The notes: generated by a model from the letters alone, not told the origin. Shown: positions 35,246 through 49,439, numbered from the stretch's first letter. The stretch: 56,150 nt of DNA from Ichthyophthirius multifiliis (GCF_000220395.1 NW_004086370.1:1-56150), one strand, 5' to 3'. Translations and numbers: made by a program.

Positions 35246-37259
35246 TCAAACTTTCTTCTCATACATAGATAAAATTTCCTATTTAAAAATATCTCTAGCC
35301 AAATGTCTTTAAATTTTAAAACTACTTGTCATACATCCATATTCAGAAAAAGACTTCTTAATAAAATATACTTTCTTTGGAATTTCAAACCCTTATAACC
35401 CTTCTGCTTTCCCGAAACTCTCCAGTTTTTTCAAAAACAAATCTTTAACAAGAAAATCTTTAAAAACATCATAATTTTCATTATTTTCTTATTAAATTCT
35501 CAATTCTTTTGCAATATTCAAAAGTGCCTCTTTTTCTCCAAAAACTATACAAATGCAATAATTTTCAAGCGAATTTCCATACACAAAAACTTCATTTACT
35601 CCCCTAAATCTCAAAAGGACATTTTCTACTTTTTCTGGAGCAACATATTCTCCTTATTACATTTTGAAGAAATTCTTCTTCCTATCAATAATTTTTAATC
35701 TTTAATTTTATCCTTCAATCATACCGACATCTCCAGTCATAAGCCACCCTTCATCATCTAAAAAAGGCATTTTTTCTTTAAAATAACCTTCAAATATAGC
35801 TGGACCCCTTAATAATATTTCTCCTCTGGGCTATATATTTCCTTTATCATCAATATCATTTGAAAAATAACCCAATTCTGGCACATCTTTAAGTTTATAT
35901 TCTACACAACAAGTAGGACCACCTATATGTCCTCCTTATGGATCTTCGAAATGAGTTGAAAATGAAGCTCCTGTGGACTCAGTTTACCCATATCCTTCAA
36001 TAACAGGTACACACGATATTATTTTTATAAAAGAAAGAATTTCTTATGAAATTGGTGCGGATGATGTTACCAAAAATTTATATTTCCCGCCAAAAAAGGC
36101 CTTAGTTTGATTAAAAATAATATTATCATAAAAAAAATGAGAAGTTTATCCATGTTTTAGATTATAAAGTTTAGTAGAAACTGCCAAATCCAACAAAAAG
36201 CGCTTCACTCCAGAAATTCTTTAAAATTTTTAACTTATTAATTCATATATTCTAGTAAATAAACGAGGAACACTTATAAAAAATGTTGGTTTTACATCAT
36301 TTAAATCATCTTTTATTTTCTTAACATCTCCAGAATAATAACTAAAATAATTTAAATAAAAAAAATATAAATTAAATATACTATATTTTAGCCCCTGCAT
36401 ATAATAAAGCATGTATAAAAACCCTTTCGAAAACATGTGAAAGTGGCAAATAACTTAAATGAACATCTTCTTGTGAAAAATTAATTACTTAATGGCTTTA
36501 AAACGAAGTAAGGACTGCTAAAAAGTTTTTATGAGAAAGCATTGCTGCTTTAGGGATACCTGTAGTACCTGAAGTATATGAAAAGCTAAGAATTTAAGAC
36601 GAATTTATATTTTTATTAATTTTTTGTGGGTTGCTTTTCCCTAAAGAAACTAAATCTTTCCAATAAAATACATTTATTTTTAAATCTTATAATTATATAA
36701 GAATATTTTATGAAACATTTTCATCTAAAGAAACTATATTTTCCAAAAAACAGCTCAAAGTTGGAATTTTTAATAGTATATTTAAAGAAAAAGAATTCAC
36801 AAAGCAAGTTTTTATTTCAGAATGTTCCAAACAAAATTAAAGTCCTATAGTTTCATACAAAGGAACTAAAACATGTCCAAAAAGCATATTAGAAACATCT
36901 AAAATAGTCCATTCTTCACAATTTTTTGCGAAAATGCCAATCAAAGATAACTCTTAAACATTTTTTATTAAATTTAAATTAATAATTGCACTCCCAATTG
37001 CTAAAGCTAATTCATGGACTTCATGGTATGTTTTTCCCTCGTAAATATTTGTTTGTGGATTTCTTGTAAATAAACAAAGCTCGTCTTTATTTCTTTACAA
37101 AGAATCAATCCATGCCTTTTACATATCTGTTATATTTGGCTTTGGAATTGATTTTAATCCTTATTTTGTTTACGGTTAGCGTCTTATAGAAGTTTCACCT
37201 TTTTTTTTTTCAGATACTTCTATTGAATATTGAATTGGGGACGATGTATTTATTCCCAT
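35246..37259 (-). CDS. long-chain-fatty-acid--CoA ligase (ACSL family)
   Basis: Activates long-chain fatty acids to acyl-CoA with ATP. On - from ATG 37259 ([20 protein letters not shown]) to TGA 35248-35246, 656 residues, with one intron near 36345-36387. AMP-binding motifs are clear: P-loop-like [20 protein letters not shown], the [19 protein letters not shown] block, [36 protein letters not shown] and [13 protein letters not shown]. The fatty-acid-binding end [18 protein letters not shown] is followed by [11 protein letters not shown] and the final [18 protein letters not shown]. Length and order match eukaryotic ACSLs. There is no obvious N-terminal membrane anchor. It sits 105 bp downstream of CFAP57 on the same strand; no functional link is implied. 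Confidence 0.93.
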
Positions 37260-37363
37260 ATTTAATATTTTGTTTCTTGCTTTTTTATTGATAATTATAT
37301 AAATTTAATATATTTATATTTTTTTATTCGAAATTTTTTTTTTTATATATATAAATAAAGTAA

Positions 37364-40300
37364 TCATTCTATATATGTTTTTTATATTTAAGTCGTATCA
37401 TCATGATTTTTATAATCTTCAAAATTTGGATCATCGCAAGAGAAGTTTAAAATATGTTAATTTATTTTTGATTTTAATTTTCTAATGAATTTTTCTTAAT
37501 AATACATTTTTTAATCCTTAATTTCTATTTAAGAAAACAAATCCATCATTTTAGCCTTATCAAAAGTCGCTTAAGTTTTTTTATCATAATTAAAACCTCT
37601 AATAAGTTTCCCTTTTTATAAACTATTTTATAAAGAAGACTTAACATTTTATTATTATTTAATTAAAGGCAATGAATATTAATTATTCATAGATTCACTA
37701 TTATTATTATTGTTAAAGAGAGAACTTTCTAAACTACTAGCATCAATACTATTAAACTTTTTGTAATAAGAAACACTACTGTTTCCATCTTTTCTCTTAG
37801 AATGTTATTTTTTTATTCTTTTCAGTTCGTTTTTGTAATTATTGCATTCTTTTTCATTATTTTTAAGTTGTGCTTTTAGACTCTAAATTTCATCCAAATA
37901 TCCTTTATTATTTTTCCTTATTTCGTTAATTTCATTAATTAATTCAGCATTTTCCTTTGTTTTTTTGTATATTTCCATATCTCTTTTAATAGTTGATTTT
38001 TATGATGATTTATCTATTTATTATATGGATTTTTCCAAATATTATATTTGTTTTTGCATTTCTTATACTCCTTTTTCATTTAAAGTATTTTCTTTTATTT
38101 CTTAATTTTTCACATAAGTTTAATATAATTTCTACATTTCATTAGCCCACTCTTTTATGTCTTTTTCTTATACACAATTATGAATTTCAATTGTTATTTT
38201 TTAGATTAAAATGTCTTTTTAACGAGTTATTTCTGTTTATTATTTTAAATTTCTTTTCAGATTTTCTATTTGAATTTACATTTTTTGCATTTCTTCACTC
38301 TACTTTTACTATAACTGCATCATATCTTCAAACTCCTTTTCAATTTTGAACAATTAATTCTTTAGTATTTCTATTTATTCCTATTTTTTATTATATTATA
38401 ATAATTATTAACATTATTGTTTGAATATATTTATACATATTGTATATAATTTTTAATAATTTATCTTTTTTTTTTAAAAAAAAAAAAAAAAATTATACTT
38501 CTTTTGGTTCTAAGCTTTAACGCATTTCAGTCGTTCTAAATTAAAGAACATGCTTAGATTTTTAAAGATCAGAAATAGTGAACTTTTAATTTTATATTAT
38601 TTTTTCTTTTTTTTTAGTAATATCTTCAAGTTACTTACATTCATTTTTAAGATTTTCAAACATGGTTTACTAATCTTTTAATAGCTATTTAGTATTTAAA
38701 AAATTAATTTCTTTTTCTTCTAACGATTTTAGGAGATTTTAATGTTATTCATTTAAACAATCTATTAGATTTTACAATTTTTTATTTTTGGAAGATAATT
38801 CTTATATTTTTTCTTAAAGTTCATTTATTTCTTTATTTTTATTTTCTTATAATTGAGTATTCTCGTTTTCATGTTCTTCCTCTTATTACGAAATTTTTTC
38901 TTCATATATTTTTTTTACATCTTCTGTTGTTTATTTCATAGTTTCATACACCCTTTAAGCACTAGAAAAGTTTATATTAAATTCCTATTTTAATAAATTT
39001 AAATTATAATCATGCTTATCCAATAATTCTTTAGTTTTCCTTTCAAATTTTACTCTTTCTTCTTTCAAAATTATTTCTAATTAAATATATTTATCATTTT
39101 CAAAAGACAATTTTCTCTCATAAAGTCCTTCTAATTCTTCAACAGTTTTTAAATTTTTTTCTTCTATTCCACTTATCATTATTTAAAAATCTTATTCCAT
39201 AGCTTATTTATTTTATTATAGTTCATCATATTTTCTTCTTTCTTTTTTTAATTCTTCCTCATAACTATCTTTCATTTATGATATTTTATATTCCAAACGA
39301 GATTTATCTTCCCTTATAATATTCTTCATCCTTTATTAAAATTCCTTATACTAAGTATTGATTTTATCATTTTCTTATATATAATTTTCTATTTCGTTTC
39401 TTTATACCATTAGTACATCTGCCAAATGTTCATCTACTACAAATGCTTTTGGATTCTTTTTTATTTTAAAGATGATATAAATATGTATTTTTATTACATC
39501 TGTTATAGCTGTTTGTTCTGGTTTCATATCTCCAGTTCTCTTAGTTAGTACTTGACCTTCTTTTGTAATTTCTGAAACCTTTTTTATTATTTTACTAATA
39601 ATTTTTTATTAAAGTTTTATTTTACTTAGAATATAAATATAGCCCCATCTTCTCCTGTCGAGAATACAAATCGGCCATCAGGACTTGCTCTTATTTACAT
39701 AACTTATCCACAATGTGCTTGTATAGTTTCATAAGGAATAGTACTAAAATGATGTCCAAAAACCTAATATATTTTATTTTACAAAAATATATTATTTTTT
39801 AATACTTTTATAGCACCAGTATTTGTCCCAGCTATAATTCCATAATAATTATAAAAACTTTAAAGAAAACAAAATTAGGTTATTCTATAATTTTTTAATT
39901 CATAATCCATATCTGAAACAGAAAAATTATTAATTTAATTTCCATGTTATAAATTAAATTTATCCCTCGTATCTAATTCTACTTAATCTGTAAATCCATA
40001 AACAGTTCCTTTACCTATTTTTATTAAATACATATAAGCCATATCATTTTTTATTAACTTTCATCATTTCCTCCTGCAACCCAAATTAAGTTTGTTTATG
40101 TATTATATAATACACTCGTATATTTATACTAAAAAAATTAATTTTTTAAAAAAATAAAACAAAAAATTATACTTTTAAATTTGATTTCTCAATAATCTTT
40201 TTTTCACTTCTATTCATACTAATATTAGTATTTCCATGAAAACAAGTGAAAGCAGGAACCCTTTTAAAATTAAAAAATTGAAATAAAAAATAAAAAAGAA

Positions 40301-42147
40301 AAAGAAAAAAATACCATCTATAAATAGTTCCATCAAGTGAACAACTAATAATAAACTCATCATAAGGCCCCCAAACTATTTCACTTACCTAACTAGGAGG
40401 CCCATTAAGAGTAGCAATAAGTTACAAAGAATAGGCATTGTAAATATTAATTGAATATTAATTTAGTTAATTTTTTGTTTTAGGAAAACAAACAGCCAAA
40501 TATTATCCACCATTTGAAAATTTTAAAAAAGTAACATTTTTTATTGGTTATTCTTTATAAGGTTTCAATTCATCTTTTAATACATGAAATAATCTAAATT
40601 TATCAATAAACCCAGCTGCTAAATAATATCCAGAAGGATGAAAAGCTACACTTAATAAAGGAGATTTTTCTTTATTATCTGTAATAAATTTTCCTTTTTA
40701 TATATTTTAAATAAAATAAACAATTTTTTTTAAAAAAATACTAGCTAATTCACATTTAAAGTTCACGTAATTCCAAATTCTTATAGTAGAATCTTTCTAT
40801 GAACAAGTAACAATTAAAGGCCTTTAAAGACATACATCTAGACAATTTATTGGCCCTGAATGGAACCCATTAAAAACATAATCAAACTTAAGTTTTTTTT
40901 CCATATAAATATTATTACTTTTCAAAGATTCAACCTATACATTTAAATAAATACACATTAAAACTATAAAAAATATATACATATAAATTACTGATTCAGG
41001 TACTTAAGGAATAAGTTTAGTTAAGTCAAAAACTCCGATATCATTGCTTAAAAATCCAACAACCATAAAATCTTCATTTTAACTAATAGAAATACAAGCA
41101 CATCCCACACCTCTATCACTACTCCAACATCTAATATGATTCATTTAGAAATCATTATTATCATAATTTTATACATTCTCATTTTTTAACCAATAAGAAA
41201 ATATTCCATTTTCAGAACCCACAATTAGTCCTTTAGATAGCCTAGCTAAACAATTAATTGATAAAGAAGGTATATCAAAAGCATTTTATATATATTATTT
41301 AACTTCATTTTCATAAATTATGAAAATTTCTCCTTTATCATTACTTAACGCGATTTTACCTTCATCTAACCATATATGGTCGGTAAATAAAATATTAGTA
41401 TAAGGTAATCTTCTAACACTTTCACAAACATAAGAAAATGAACCTTCCTAAACTCTTAATATTTTGAAACATGAGTGTCCTGAAATGGCTACCATGTGGT
41501 TATCTTAAGGAGAAATACTGACTTTATTAACATGAATTCCTAAAATAATTCCTGCAACGTCTTTTTTAGTGGCCAACAAATCAATGAAAACAAGTTTAAA
41601 TTCTGGGCTTTCCGTTAGACAAATCATAAATCTGGAATCTTAAGAAAACGCCATAGAAATAAAAGTATGAGAAGAAGTATCAGGATAAGAAAATAATTTT
41701 TTTTCATTTTACAAATTAGCTTTAACTGTGTAAGATTTTATATTATATATAAACACTTATGGACATTTTTTACTTTAACTATCATCGTTTTTATGCTTTT
41801 CACATATCGCTATAAATTTATTGTTAGGGGATATTGCCATACACATAATTTTTTCCAAATTTTCGCTTAATCGCATAAACGCCATGTCGTTTTTATCATT
41901 TTATTTAATTGCTATATATTTTCCAACGGGAAATAATATACTATATCCATCTTCTTCTATAATTCCCTTTATTTTATTATTTTATTTTATTAGTTATATT
42001 AATTTTATTTACGACTGCATTTCGATAATTATTTGAACATAAAGATCCAAAGCAATGCAATAAATCTAATTTTAATCTTTAATCTTCGAGTTATTTTTTT
42101 TATTAATCATCAAGAGACTTTTTAGATTAATCATCTTATTTTTACAT
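37364..42147 (-). CDS. CFAP57: CFAP57 (WDR65) ciliary WD-repeat/coiled-coil protein
   Basis: CFAP57 is an axonemal protein needed to assemble some inner dynein arms. On - from ATG 42147 (MQKQDDQSKKSLDDQQKKQL) to TGA 37366-37364, about 1400 residues with ten or so introns of 40-115 nt. The first two thirds are WD-type beta-propellers: NLEKIMCMAISPNNKFIAIC, KVSISPQDNHMVAISGHSCF, GPINCLDVCLQRPLIVTCSQ with KDSTIRIWNY, AFHPSGYYLAAGFIDKFRLF, FLKFSNGGQYLAVCF and IVWGPYDEFIISCSLDGTIY. Then come QAHCGQVMQIRASPDGRFVF and STGEDGAIFIF. From about 39470 the protein is continuous coiled coil (NPKAFVVDEHLADVLMVQRN, KHDYNLNLLKQEFNINFSSA), then a Ser/Asn-rich tail. CFAP57 and its paralogues share this order, so which paralogue is unclear. 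It is a single large exon-rich gene with long upstream gene-poor DNA. Confidence 0.9.
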
Positions 42148-43849
42148 TTTATATGCTTATATGTTTTTATATTTTTAATTATTATTTTTAATTGTTTTTT
42201 TTTTTATTTAATAATATATTTTTAATTTTGTTTTATTTTATTTTAATTTATAACTAAATCGAATTTATTTATTTTTATAAATAATTAATTGATGATGTTT
42301 ATTTTTTTATTTATTCTAATTATAAAAAATTAATAATTAATATTATAAAAAAAAAAAAAAATTTAAAAAAAAAATTATATTTAAAAAAAAAAATATTTTA
42401 TTTTTTTCTAAATTAACCTTCTTTTAATAAAGTTTTATAAATAAAAAAACAATATTTTTTATAAAAAATAAATTCTTTATGTGTAAAAGTAACACTAAAT
42501 CTTTATAAAAGTTTTAAAATAGGAATAGTATAAACTTAAAATTAAAAAATTAATTATTATAAATATTTAAATTATATTGAATATTATTAAGTTATTCATT
42601 TTGAAAATTTAAATTGCTTAATAAATAAAATATAGAAATATGACGAACCAATTATAAATAATTAAAAACATAGAATATATAAGTATTATAAAAATTTTAA
42701 ATAAAATAAATTAAATTAAACTGAAATAAAAATCATCATTACAGCTTTTACTTTTTTAATAATAATGACTAAAGTTAATCTTCCATTTGCTTTTCTAACT
42801 AAATTGATTGCGTGTTTATGAATTTTTATACATGTATGAAATTGCTTTTAATGTTTTCTATATATACTTGAAAATACTAAATAGTGTGTTTTTTGTAGAT
42901 AAAACATTCTCTTCATTTTATTATCTATTAGTATAAATATTAATAATATAAAAAAAACTATTTTTAGATTGATAAATATCTTTATTACTTTTTATTAAAT
43001 TAAATAATAAGTATATAATTAAGAATAAATTAAATGAATTATTATAGAATAAAAGTATTAATAATTGAATAATAGAAGGACAAAAAAAAAATTAAATCTT
43101 TTTGGATTTTTTGATAAAATATATAATATAAAATAAATATTTTAATTGAATTTTTTAAACAATCAAATACTTATTTTTAAATTAAATTTCTTTTAAATAT
43201 AAGTTAAAAAAATAAATAGTATAATTTAAAGAATTAAATATGCAATAATATATATTATTAAGTAAAAAATGTATAATTTATAAATAGAAAAAGTTCATAA
43301 TTTAAATATTATTATGAATTAATATCAACAACTAATTATTTTTTAAATTAATTAATAAAATTTCTTTTCTTTTATTTTTTTATTTTATACAAATAAGCTT
43401 TGTTTATTTTATTTAATATTAAATAATTAATTAAATGCCATGAATTAATTAAAAAACAAATAAAAATAATATAAAAAAGGAACATCAAAAAATATAAATA
43501 AAATATTCAAGAAAAATTAATATTTTTTTATTAAGAAATTTAATTGTAAATATAACACACAAATTATGTAATACATATTTTTAATAATTAAATAAACATT
43601 TTTAATATTTAAATAATTCAAATTATATATATTAAACCTTCGATTTAGATACAATATATATTTTTTTATATTTAAAAATAATAATTTTTTTATAAATATG
43701 AGATTAATAAGTTTATTTTGTAAAATTGAATGTTTATAATTAAGAAAGTTATTTAGTAACTTAAAATCGTTAATTTGAAAAATAATTTTATTATTAATAT
43801 GAAACCAATAAATATTTATATTTAATGGAAAAAAAATTAAAGTTACTAT

Positions 43850-44460
43850 TTTTTAAAATAATATGCCGATCAAAAATACCTTTTTTTAATTTATTTATAT
43901 TTGATTTAGTAAATAGATTTTCCTAAAAAAATGTTTTATCTAAAGCTCGCTCTCTTTAATTATTATTAAAAAACCTTTATATATATAAATAAGTTAAATT
44001 TATATTTTTTATTAAAAAAAAATCTTGGGTTAGACACTTTATAAATTCCATTATAATAATATCAATTTAAGGACATAAAAGTATGTAATGAGTAAAAATA
44101 AATATATTGACAGTATCATCTTTTATATTATAATTAGTAGTTTTGAACTCCTTTAGTATACCATAATTAAGATATATCACTCCTACTACTATTATTTTTA
44201 GTATACTTCTTATTTCTGAAAGAATTAAATACTACCAGATATATCTGAAGATAAATTAAATATTATTTAATATAAATTTAGTATTTTTAATTTGGAATTA
44301 TCTTCCACCACCGCATGATATTGGTATTTTTTGCGAAGTTCAAATACTGGTTTTATTATATATCAAATAATTTCGATATTCCTAAATATTCAAGAATTTA
44401 AACATAAAGGTTATATTAATTATTCTTGAAAATGATAATTTTCACAACTATATTAAGAAT
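43850..44460 (-). other. coding-like patch without an intact gene
   Basis: G/C content rises relative to flanks, and minus-strand segments in more than one frame look protein-like, e.g. VFELRKKYQYHAVVEDNSKL and ISQLWYTKGVQNYQLQYKR. They do not assemble into one frame with sensible introns and no family is recognisable. A decayed gene or decayed mobile element, or chance, are all possible. Confidence 0.2.
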
Positions 44461-44550
44461 ATATATTGAATATTTAAAGAAACAAAATAAAAAATATTTA
44501 AAATAAATATATATATATATAATTAAGTTGAATATATTATTTGTTGATAT

Positions 44551-44665
44551 TTTTTTTTTTTATTCTGTAATTTTTTTTTTTTAAATAACAATAAAATTAA
44601 TCCATTAATTCTCGCATTTGTTTTTTTTGATTATTTTTTTTTAAAAAAAATACAGAAAAAATAAT
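44551..44665 (+). repeat. dispersed inverted-repeat element, copy C
   Basis: Ends TATTCTGTA (44561-44569) and TACAGAAAAAATAAT (44651-44665) form an imperfect terminal inverted repeat. The interior GATTATTTTTTTTT before the A-run parallels GATTGAGTTTTT of copy B. Confidence 0.45.
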
Positions 44666-45735
44666 AAAATAATTTACACATAATAAAATTTTTTAAGAAA
44701 AAATAATTTTATCTATTTTAATTATTTATTGAAAAGAAATATATATAAATATTTAATTAATTAAATTAAATATGATTCGAAGTTTTAACTTATTAATATA
44801 AAAGATTTACATAATTTTGAATTTATTCATAGTTATGTATTAATTAAACATATGATATATTTTTTTTTATAATTAATTAGTATATTTATTTATATTTATA
44901 TTTTTTTTAAGTATGAGTTTTTAATAATAGCAAATCAAAAAATTTTACTTTAAATAATAAAAAATAAATTAAAAATATATTTTTAAGCTTTTAATTTTGC
45001 AATTATATCTATTTTTTCTCATTATTATGAAATAAATATTTATCAATGATAATTTGATAGCAATTATTTTTAAAGCATGATTTTTAATTTTTGATTTTAA
45101 AATAAAAGACTGAATAAAAAAACTAGCTTATTGGTACACATGATTTTTTTTCGACTATTAATTATTTTAAATGAAATATAATATAAAAATTTTCCTTTAT
45201 AAACGATGAAAAGTTTTATAGTGACTTATTAATTTTCAATATAAAGAATTATAATATTAATTGTTTTTAAAAAAATTAAAAAATTAATTTATTTATACGA
45301 ACTCTAAGAAATTAACAATTTAAGTATATATTAAAAAAAATACATGATTTTATAATTTTGTATTCAAAAAGTAAAACATAATTATTTATTTCTAAAGAAA
45401 ATAAAATAATATTTATTAAAATCAAATACAAATAATAAAATATTCTATATAATTACGAATATTTCTATAAAATCTCACTTAAAATTATCTTGAAAAATAA
45501 AAAATTTGAAAATAATTTGAAAATAAAATATATATTAATAATAAATATGTATTTTTTTATATATTTTTTGATTTGTTAAAAAAATAGACACTTATTTCTT
45601 GTTTTTTTTAAAAATTATAGTTAAATATAAATAAAAATTTAAACAAAAATAATAAATTATTATGTTATCTTAAATAAATATTTAATTAATATTTATTTTT
45701 AAATTATAATTATATATTAATAAAAAATATTAAAT

Positions 45736-47281
45736 ATGTAATCTCTTAGAAATATAATATAGTATATAGTAACGAACAACTAATTTGATAAAGTAATACT
45801 TACATTATATTTTTCTTAATTATTTTATAAAAAATAAATAAATTTTTTTACTATATTACAGGTTTTATTAAAAATAAATACTTCGAAAGATTTTAATACA
45901 CCTTCTTAAAAAGATTTTAATAGTAAATTTTTCAATATTTTATTTTAAAACTTAAATTATAAATTTATTTTATACTGTAATTCATTTCAAAAAAAAGTTA
46001 TTAAAAGCTAAATATAATGTTTATAAAGAGATATAAACTCTTAATAATCATTTAAAAAGTTGTTTGATAATTTAAAATCTTCCTAATTATGGCTTTAATC
46101 TTTAAAATATTTATATTTAATACATAAATTGATACATTCTTTAGATCTTGACTTTTGTATTCCAATGAGTGAAATTAATTTATATTAAGAGATGAACTCA
46201 AATTTAAAGGCATATACATAAAGTAAATTTAAAATATATATTTTTTTAATTAATATAATAATAAAAGTGGACTAAGTTCATATTCACATAATAATTACTT
46301 ATTATTTTTTCCTCTAATTTATTGCAAATAATTACTGTGTTTATCTAGAATGTTCTTCTTATGTTAAAACTAATTCTCTATAAAATCTAAAACAATTAGA
46401 TATATAGTAGATTTATCAATAAACTAAGCCTATTATTAAATTATTAAAATTAACTATTAAAGTAAAATATTATATATTATAATAAATTAATTTAATTATA
46501 ATAAAAGTGCCATTAAAAAGTATATTTTTCTGCTTGTACAAGCTAAAAATAACAAATTATTTGTGAATCTTTTAAAATCTTTTTTTCTGATTTATTTATT
46601 ATATTTAATTATTGTTCTGCAGTCATAGATGTGATAAAAGGTATTATTTTTTTTTGTTAATTTAAAATTTTTAACATAATTATTATAAATAATATAGATA
46701 GAATATTAAAAGAGAAAGATGAATTTTGTTTAAAACTTTACAATCTTTATGAAGACCTTATAATGATTAGTAAATAAATGGAAAAGTTTGAATAAGTCTT
46801 AAATATTTTAAATATTTAAATAGAAATTAAACCTCGCTATTTTCAAATAAACAAGGAAAATAATAAAAAAATAGAATTATATATTAATGAATTAAAATAA
46901 AATTAATAAATAATAATTCCATTAAAAAATGATTTATCACCATAATCTGAGAAAATATTTAATTTCAAGCCAAATAAAAATACTAAAATTTAAAAAAAAA
47001 TTATAAAAGATATGAACACTGAAATGGTTTAAATTCTTAATTCTAAGAATGAATAAAATTAAAATATTTAAGATAATTTATAATATTTCCTAAAATCCTA
47101 TAACTATAATAGTGAAACAGAATAAATTACTTCTAATTTAGGAATGAATTAAACAAATGATGAGGAAAAGTCGATTTAATAAGAAATTAAATTAAAAAAA
47201 AAAGCGTAAATAAACAAATACAAATTATATGAAAATTATGCATTTAATATTTAAAAATAAGAAATAAAATATATGTTTTGA
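45736..47281 (+). CDS. ANTH-domain clathrin adaptor (AP180/CALM family)
   Basis: ANTH proteins bind phosphoinositides and clathrin during endocytosis. ATG 45736 gives MQSLRNIIQYIVTNNQFDKV and, after an intron (about 45793-45861), LLKINTSKDFNTPSQKDF, as in the family's ...KATS.....PPKEKH. Then SSQLWLQSLKYLYLIHKLIH matches W-x-V-x-KxLxLxHxLI. ITYYFFLQFIANNYCVYLE matches the YxxYL block. The end of the domain is QKVYFSACTSQKQQIICESF, IIFNYCSAVIDVIKDRIL and KLYNLYEDLIMISKQMEKF. Exon phases agree through four introns. The C-terminal 180 residues are N/Q/K-rich without clear clathrin-box or DPW/NPF motifs, and the stop is TGA 47279-47281. About 443 residues. The phosphoinositide-binding basic cluster near the N-terminus is poorly conserved, so lipid specificity is unclear. 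It converges with the CHIP gene. Confidence 0.8.
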
Positions 47282-47470
47282 GAATAAATATTATAATAGT
47301 AATAATTAAACTTATATATATTTATTATTTACATAAAAAAAATATAAATACATATTATTTATTCAATAATTATTTTTAAAATAAATTCTTAAAAATTTAA
47401 AATAACAAAATAACAAAAAATAATATTTAATTTTAATTAAATATTTAAAAAAAAAAATTAAATAATTTTC

Positions 47471-48649
47471 TCAAAACTCTAAATCATTTATTGTTTAATT
47501 TTCTTTAAACTCAAAAGCCCAAGGATTTCTATTAATTAATAAAAGAAATTAATTTACTAGTTATAAAATATATTACATTTTAATAAACTCTTAAATTGCT
47601 TATTTTAAATTTATATTAGAAATAATATCAGTTTATTTATTCATTAATAATTATCCATTACAAGGATCTCTTATTTATTCATTTTCTTAAAAATATTATT
47701 CTAGAGCTTCTCTTTCATATGTATTTCCATATTTAGTTGTAATTGGATCAATCATAATTTACTTATATAGTAATAATTGAAATAATTGAGAAAAAATAAA
47801 AAAATAACTTTTGTTAATTTGCATTTAAAATATTCAGGTATAATGAACTCTTTATTTTATCCTAAAATTTCTTTCAACTATTTTAAATGTATTAATTTAT
47901 AAATATTTAATTAATATATTAATAACTAAATCACAATTTTCTTTCTTTAAATGGTTACTAATATTATCTTAATTTTTAGCAAGTTCCTATTTTTTTATTT
48001 TGTAAAATTTAAATAAAAATTATTTAGAAACTAATAAATAATTCAGTATTTTTTCTTATTTTTTCTTCTTTTATTCTTCTTAAATAAACCACTTCAATTT
48101 CTTCCCGCGATTTATATATGTTTATAACTATTTTTCGTAATGTTATTTTTTTATCCAGCACATAAAGTGAGTGCTTTTAAACTAGAATGTAAAAATATTA
48201 AAAATTAGTTAAAATAAAAACCTTTAGTCATTCTACTAATAGAAATCTCTAATTAATCAATAATTTCTGGATTTAGTTTACATTTAAGTGCAATTAGTTA
48301 GCCCATTAATAAATGTGCTTTTATATTTTTTCATCTAATTCATATGATTTTTAGGCATCTTGTATAGCCTTTTATTTTTAATAAATATAGCTTTAATATT
48401 TTTTATTTTTCTTTATTTTACTTCATCAATTTTATTTAAATGTTTATACACCCTAGATCTATTTGAATAAAAAATGCTTTATGTTTAATCCAAATCCTTT
48501 TTTTATTTATTTTTTAATTAATTCAAAAATAAATTTACTATTGCATTCGTATACATTAATATAGCCTCTTCGTAATTTTTATTTTTAAATGCTTTATTTC
48601 CTTCTTCTTTATATATAATGCTTTCGCTTGCATTACTATTCTTTTTCAT
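47471..48649 (-). CDS. STUB1: CHIP (STUB1) homologue: TPR plus U-box ubiquitin ligase
   Basis: CHIP ubiquitinates Hsp70/Hsp90 clients. On - from ATG 48649 the TPR half reads IIYKEEGNKAFKNKNYEEAI, AILMYTNAI, SIFYSNRSRVYKHLNKIDE, then, after an intron (about 48370-48420), AIQDAQKSYELDEK and KAHLLMGQLIALKCKLNPE. A charged helical linker (SREEIEVVYLRRIKEEKIR) follows. KEILGQNKEFIIPEYFKCKL leads into the U-box: MIDPITTKYGNTYEREALEQ, YFQENEQIRDPCNGQLL and NINLKQAIQEFI, ending NPWAFEF before TGA 47473-47471. About 300 residues, the same as human CHIP. Entry to the U-box (IPEYF) copies the human IPDYL. One base appears to be missing in an A-run after YELDEK. Linker introns are only approximate. TPR plus U-box in this order is diagnostic. 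Confidence 0.88.
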
Positions 48650-49439
48650 ATTTTAGATATAAATTATATTATAAATAGAATAAAATAATTAAATTAATAT
48701 TAAAAAAAAGAAAAAAGATTTATAAATATATTATATAAACAACTGAAAAATAAATATTTTAAAATTAAATAAATTATTAACATATATTATTCTGTTCAAA
48801 TCTTTTATATTTGTATTTATTAATTTAATTTATTATTTATTTTTATAATTTTTTATTATAAGAATGGGTATTACTTAAAAGTATTAAAAAAACTTAAAAT
48901 TTAATTATTGTAATTCATAAAATAATATAAAAATTATCTAAATCTACTTAAATTGATAGAAAATAAATATTCAATATACAATCGTATATGCAATATTTAC
49001 AATCTCAAATATTCTTATTATAATTTTATAAAAATACTAATAAACTTATAATTTAAGATTTATTTTATTATAACAAAAAAATAGAATAGCTTTACATTTA
49101 AATTATTTACAATTATTTTAAATAAATAGATGCTATAATTATATTATATTTATTAATTTAATGTAATATATGTTTATATAAAATTTTATTAACTCAGCTT
49201 AAATACAATAACAAAATTTTATTAGAAATAATAAATAACAAAAAATTTTATTCAAAAATATATTATTATTCATAGTAAGAAAAAATTATTTATTTAACTA
49301 TTTTAAAATAATTAAATATATATTTTTAAATATGCTCTAATTGTTTTATTTATTTACTTAAAGAATTAAATAACAAAATTAAAACATTTTCTATTATATA
49401 TATTTTTAAAATTTAAATATTCGATATTTTCAAAAATAT

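Larger units (their letters stand above)
42148..45735. other. longest gene-poor stretch (3.6 kb)
   Basis: Lies between the divergent CFAP57 and ANTH genes. Mostly A/T tracts. Two exceptions: the repeat copy C at 44551-44665, and a less AT-biased patch near 43850-44460 with coding-like segments on the minus strand, listed separately. Confidence 0.5.

Noticed and set aside
41821-42036. Plus-strand 71-codon frame
   Set aside because: Antisense to the first WD-repeat exons of CFAP57.
44320-44345. GAAGTTCAAATACTGG resembles a tRNA T-arm (B box)
   Set aside because: No A box, anticodon arm or acceptor pairing could be found around it on either strand.
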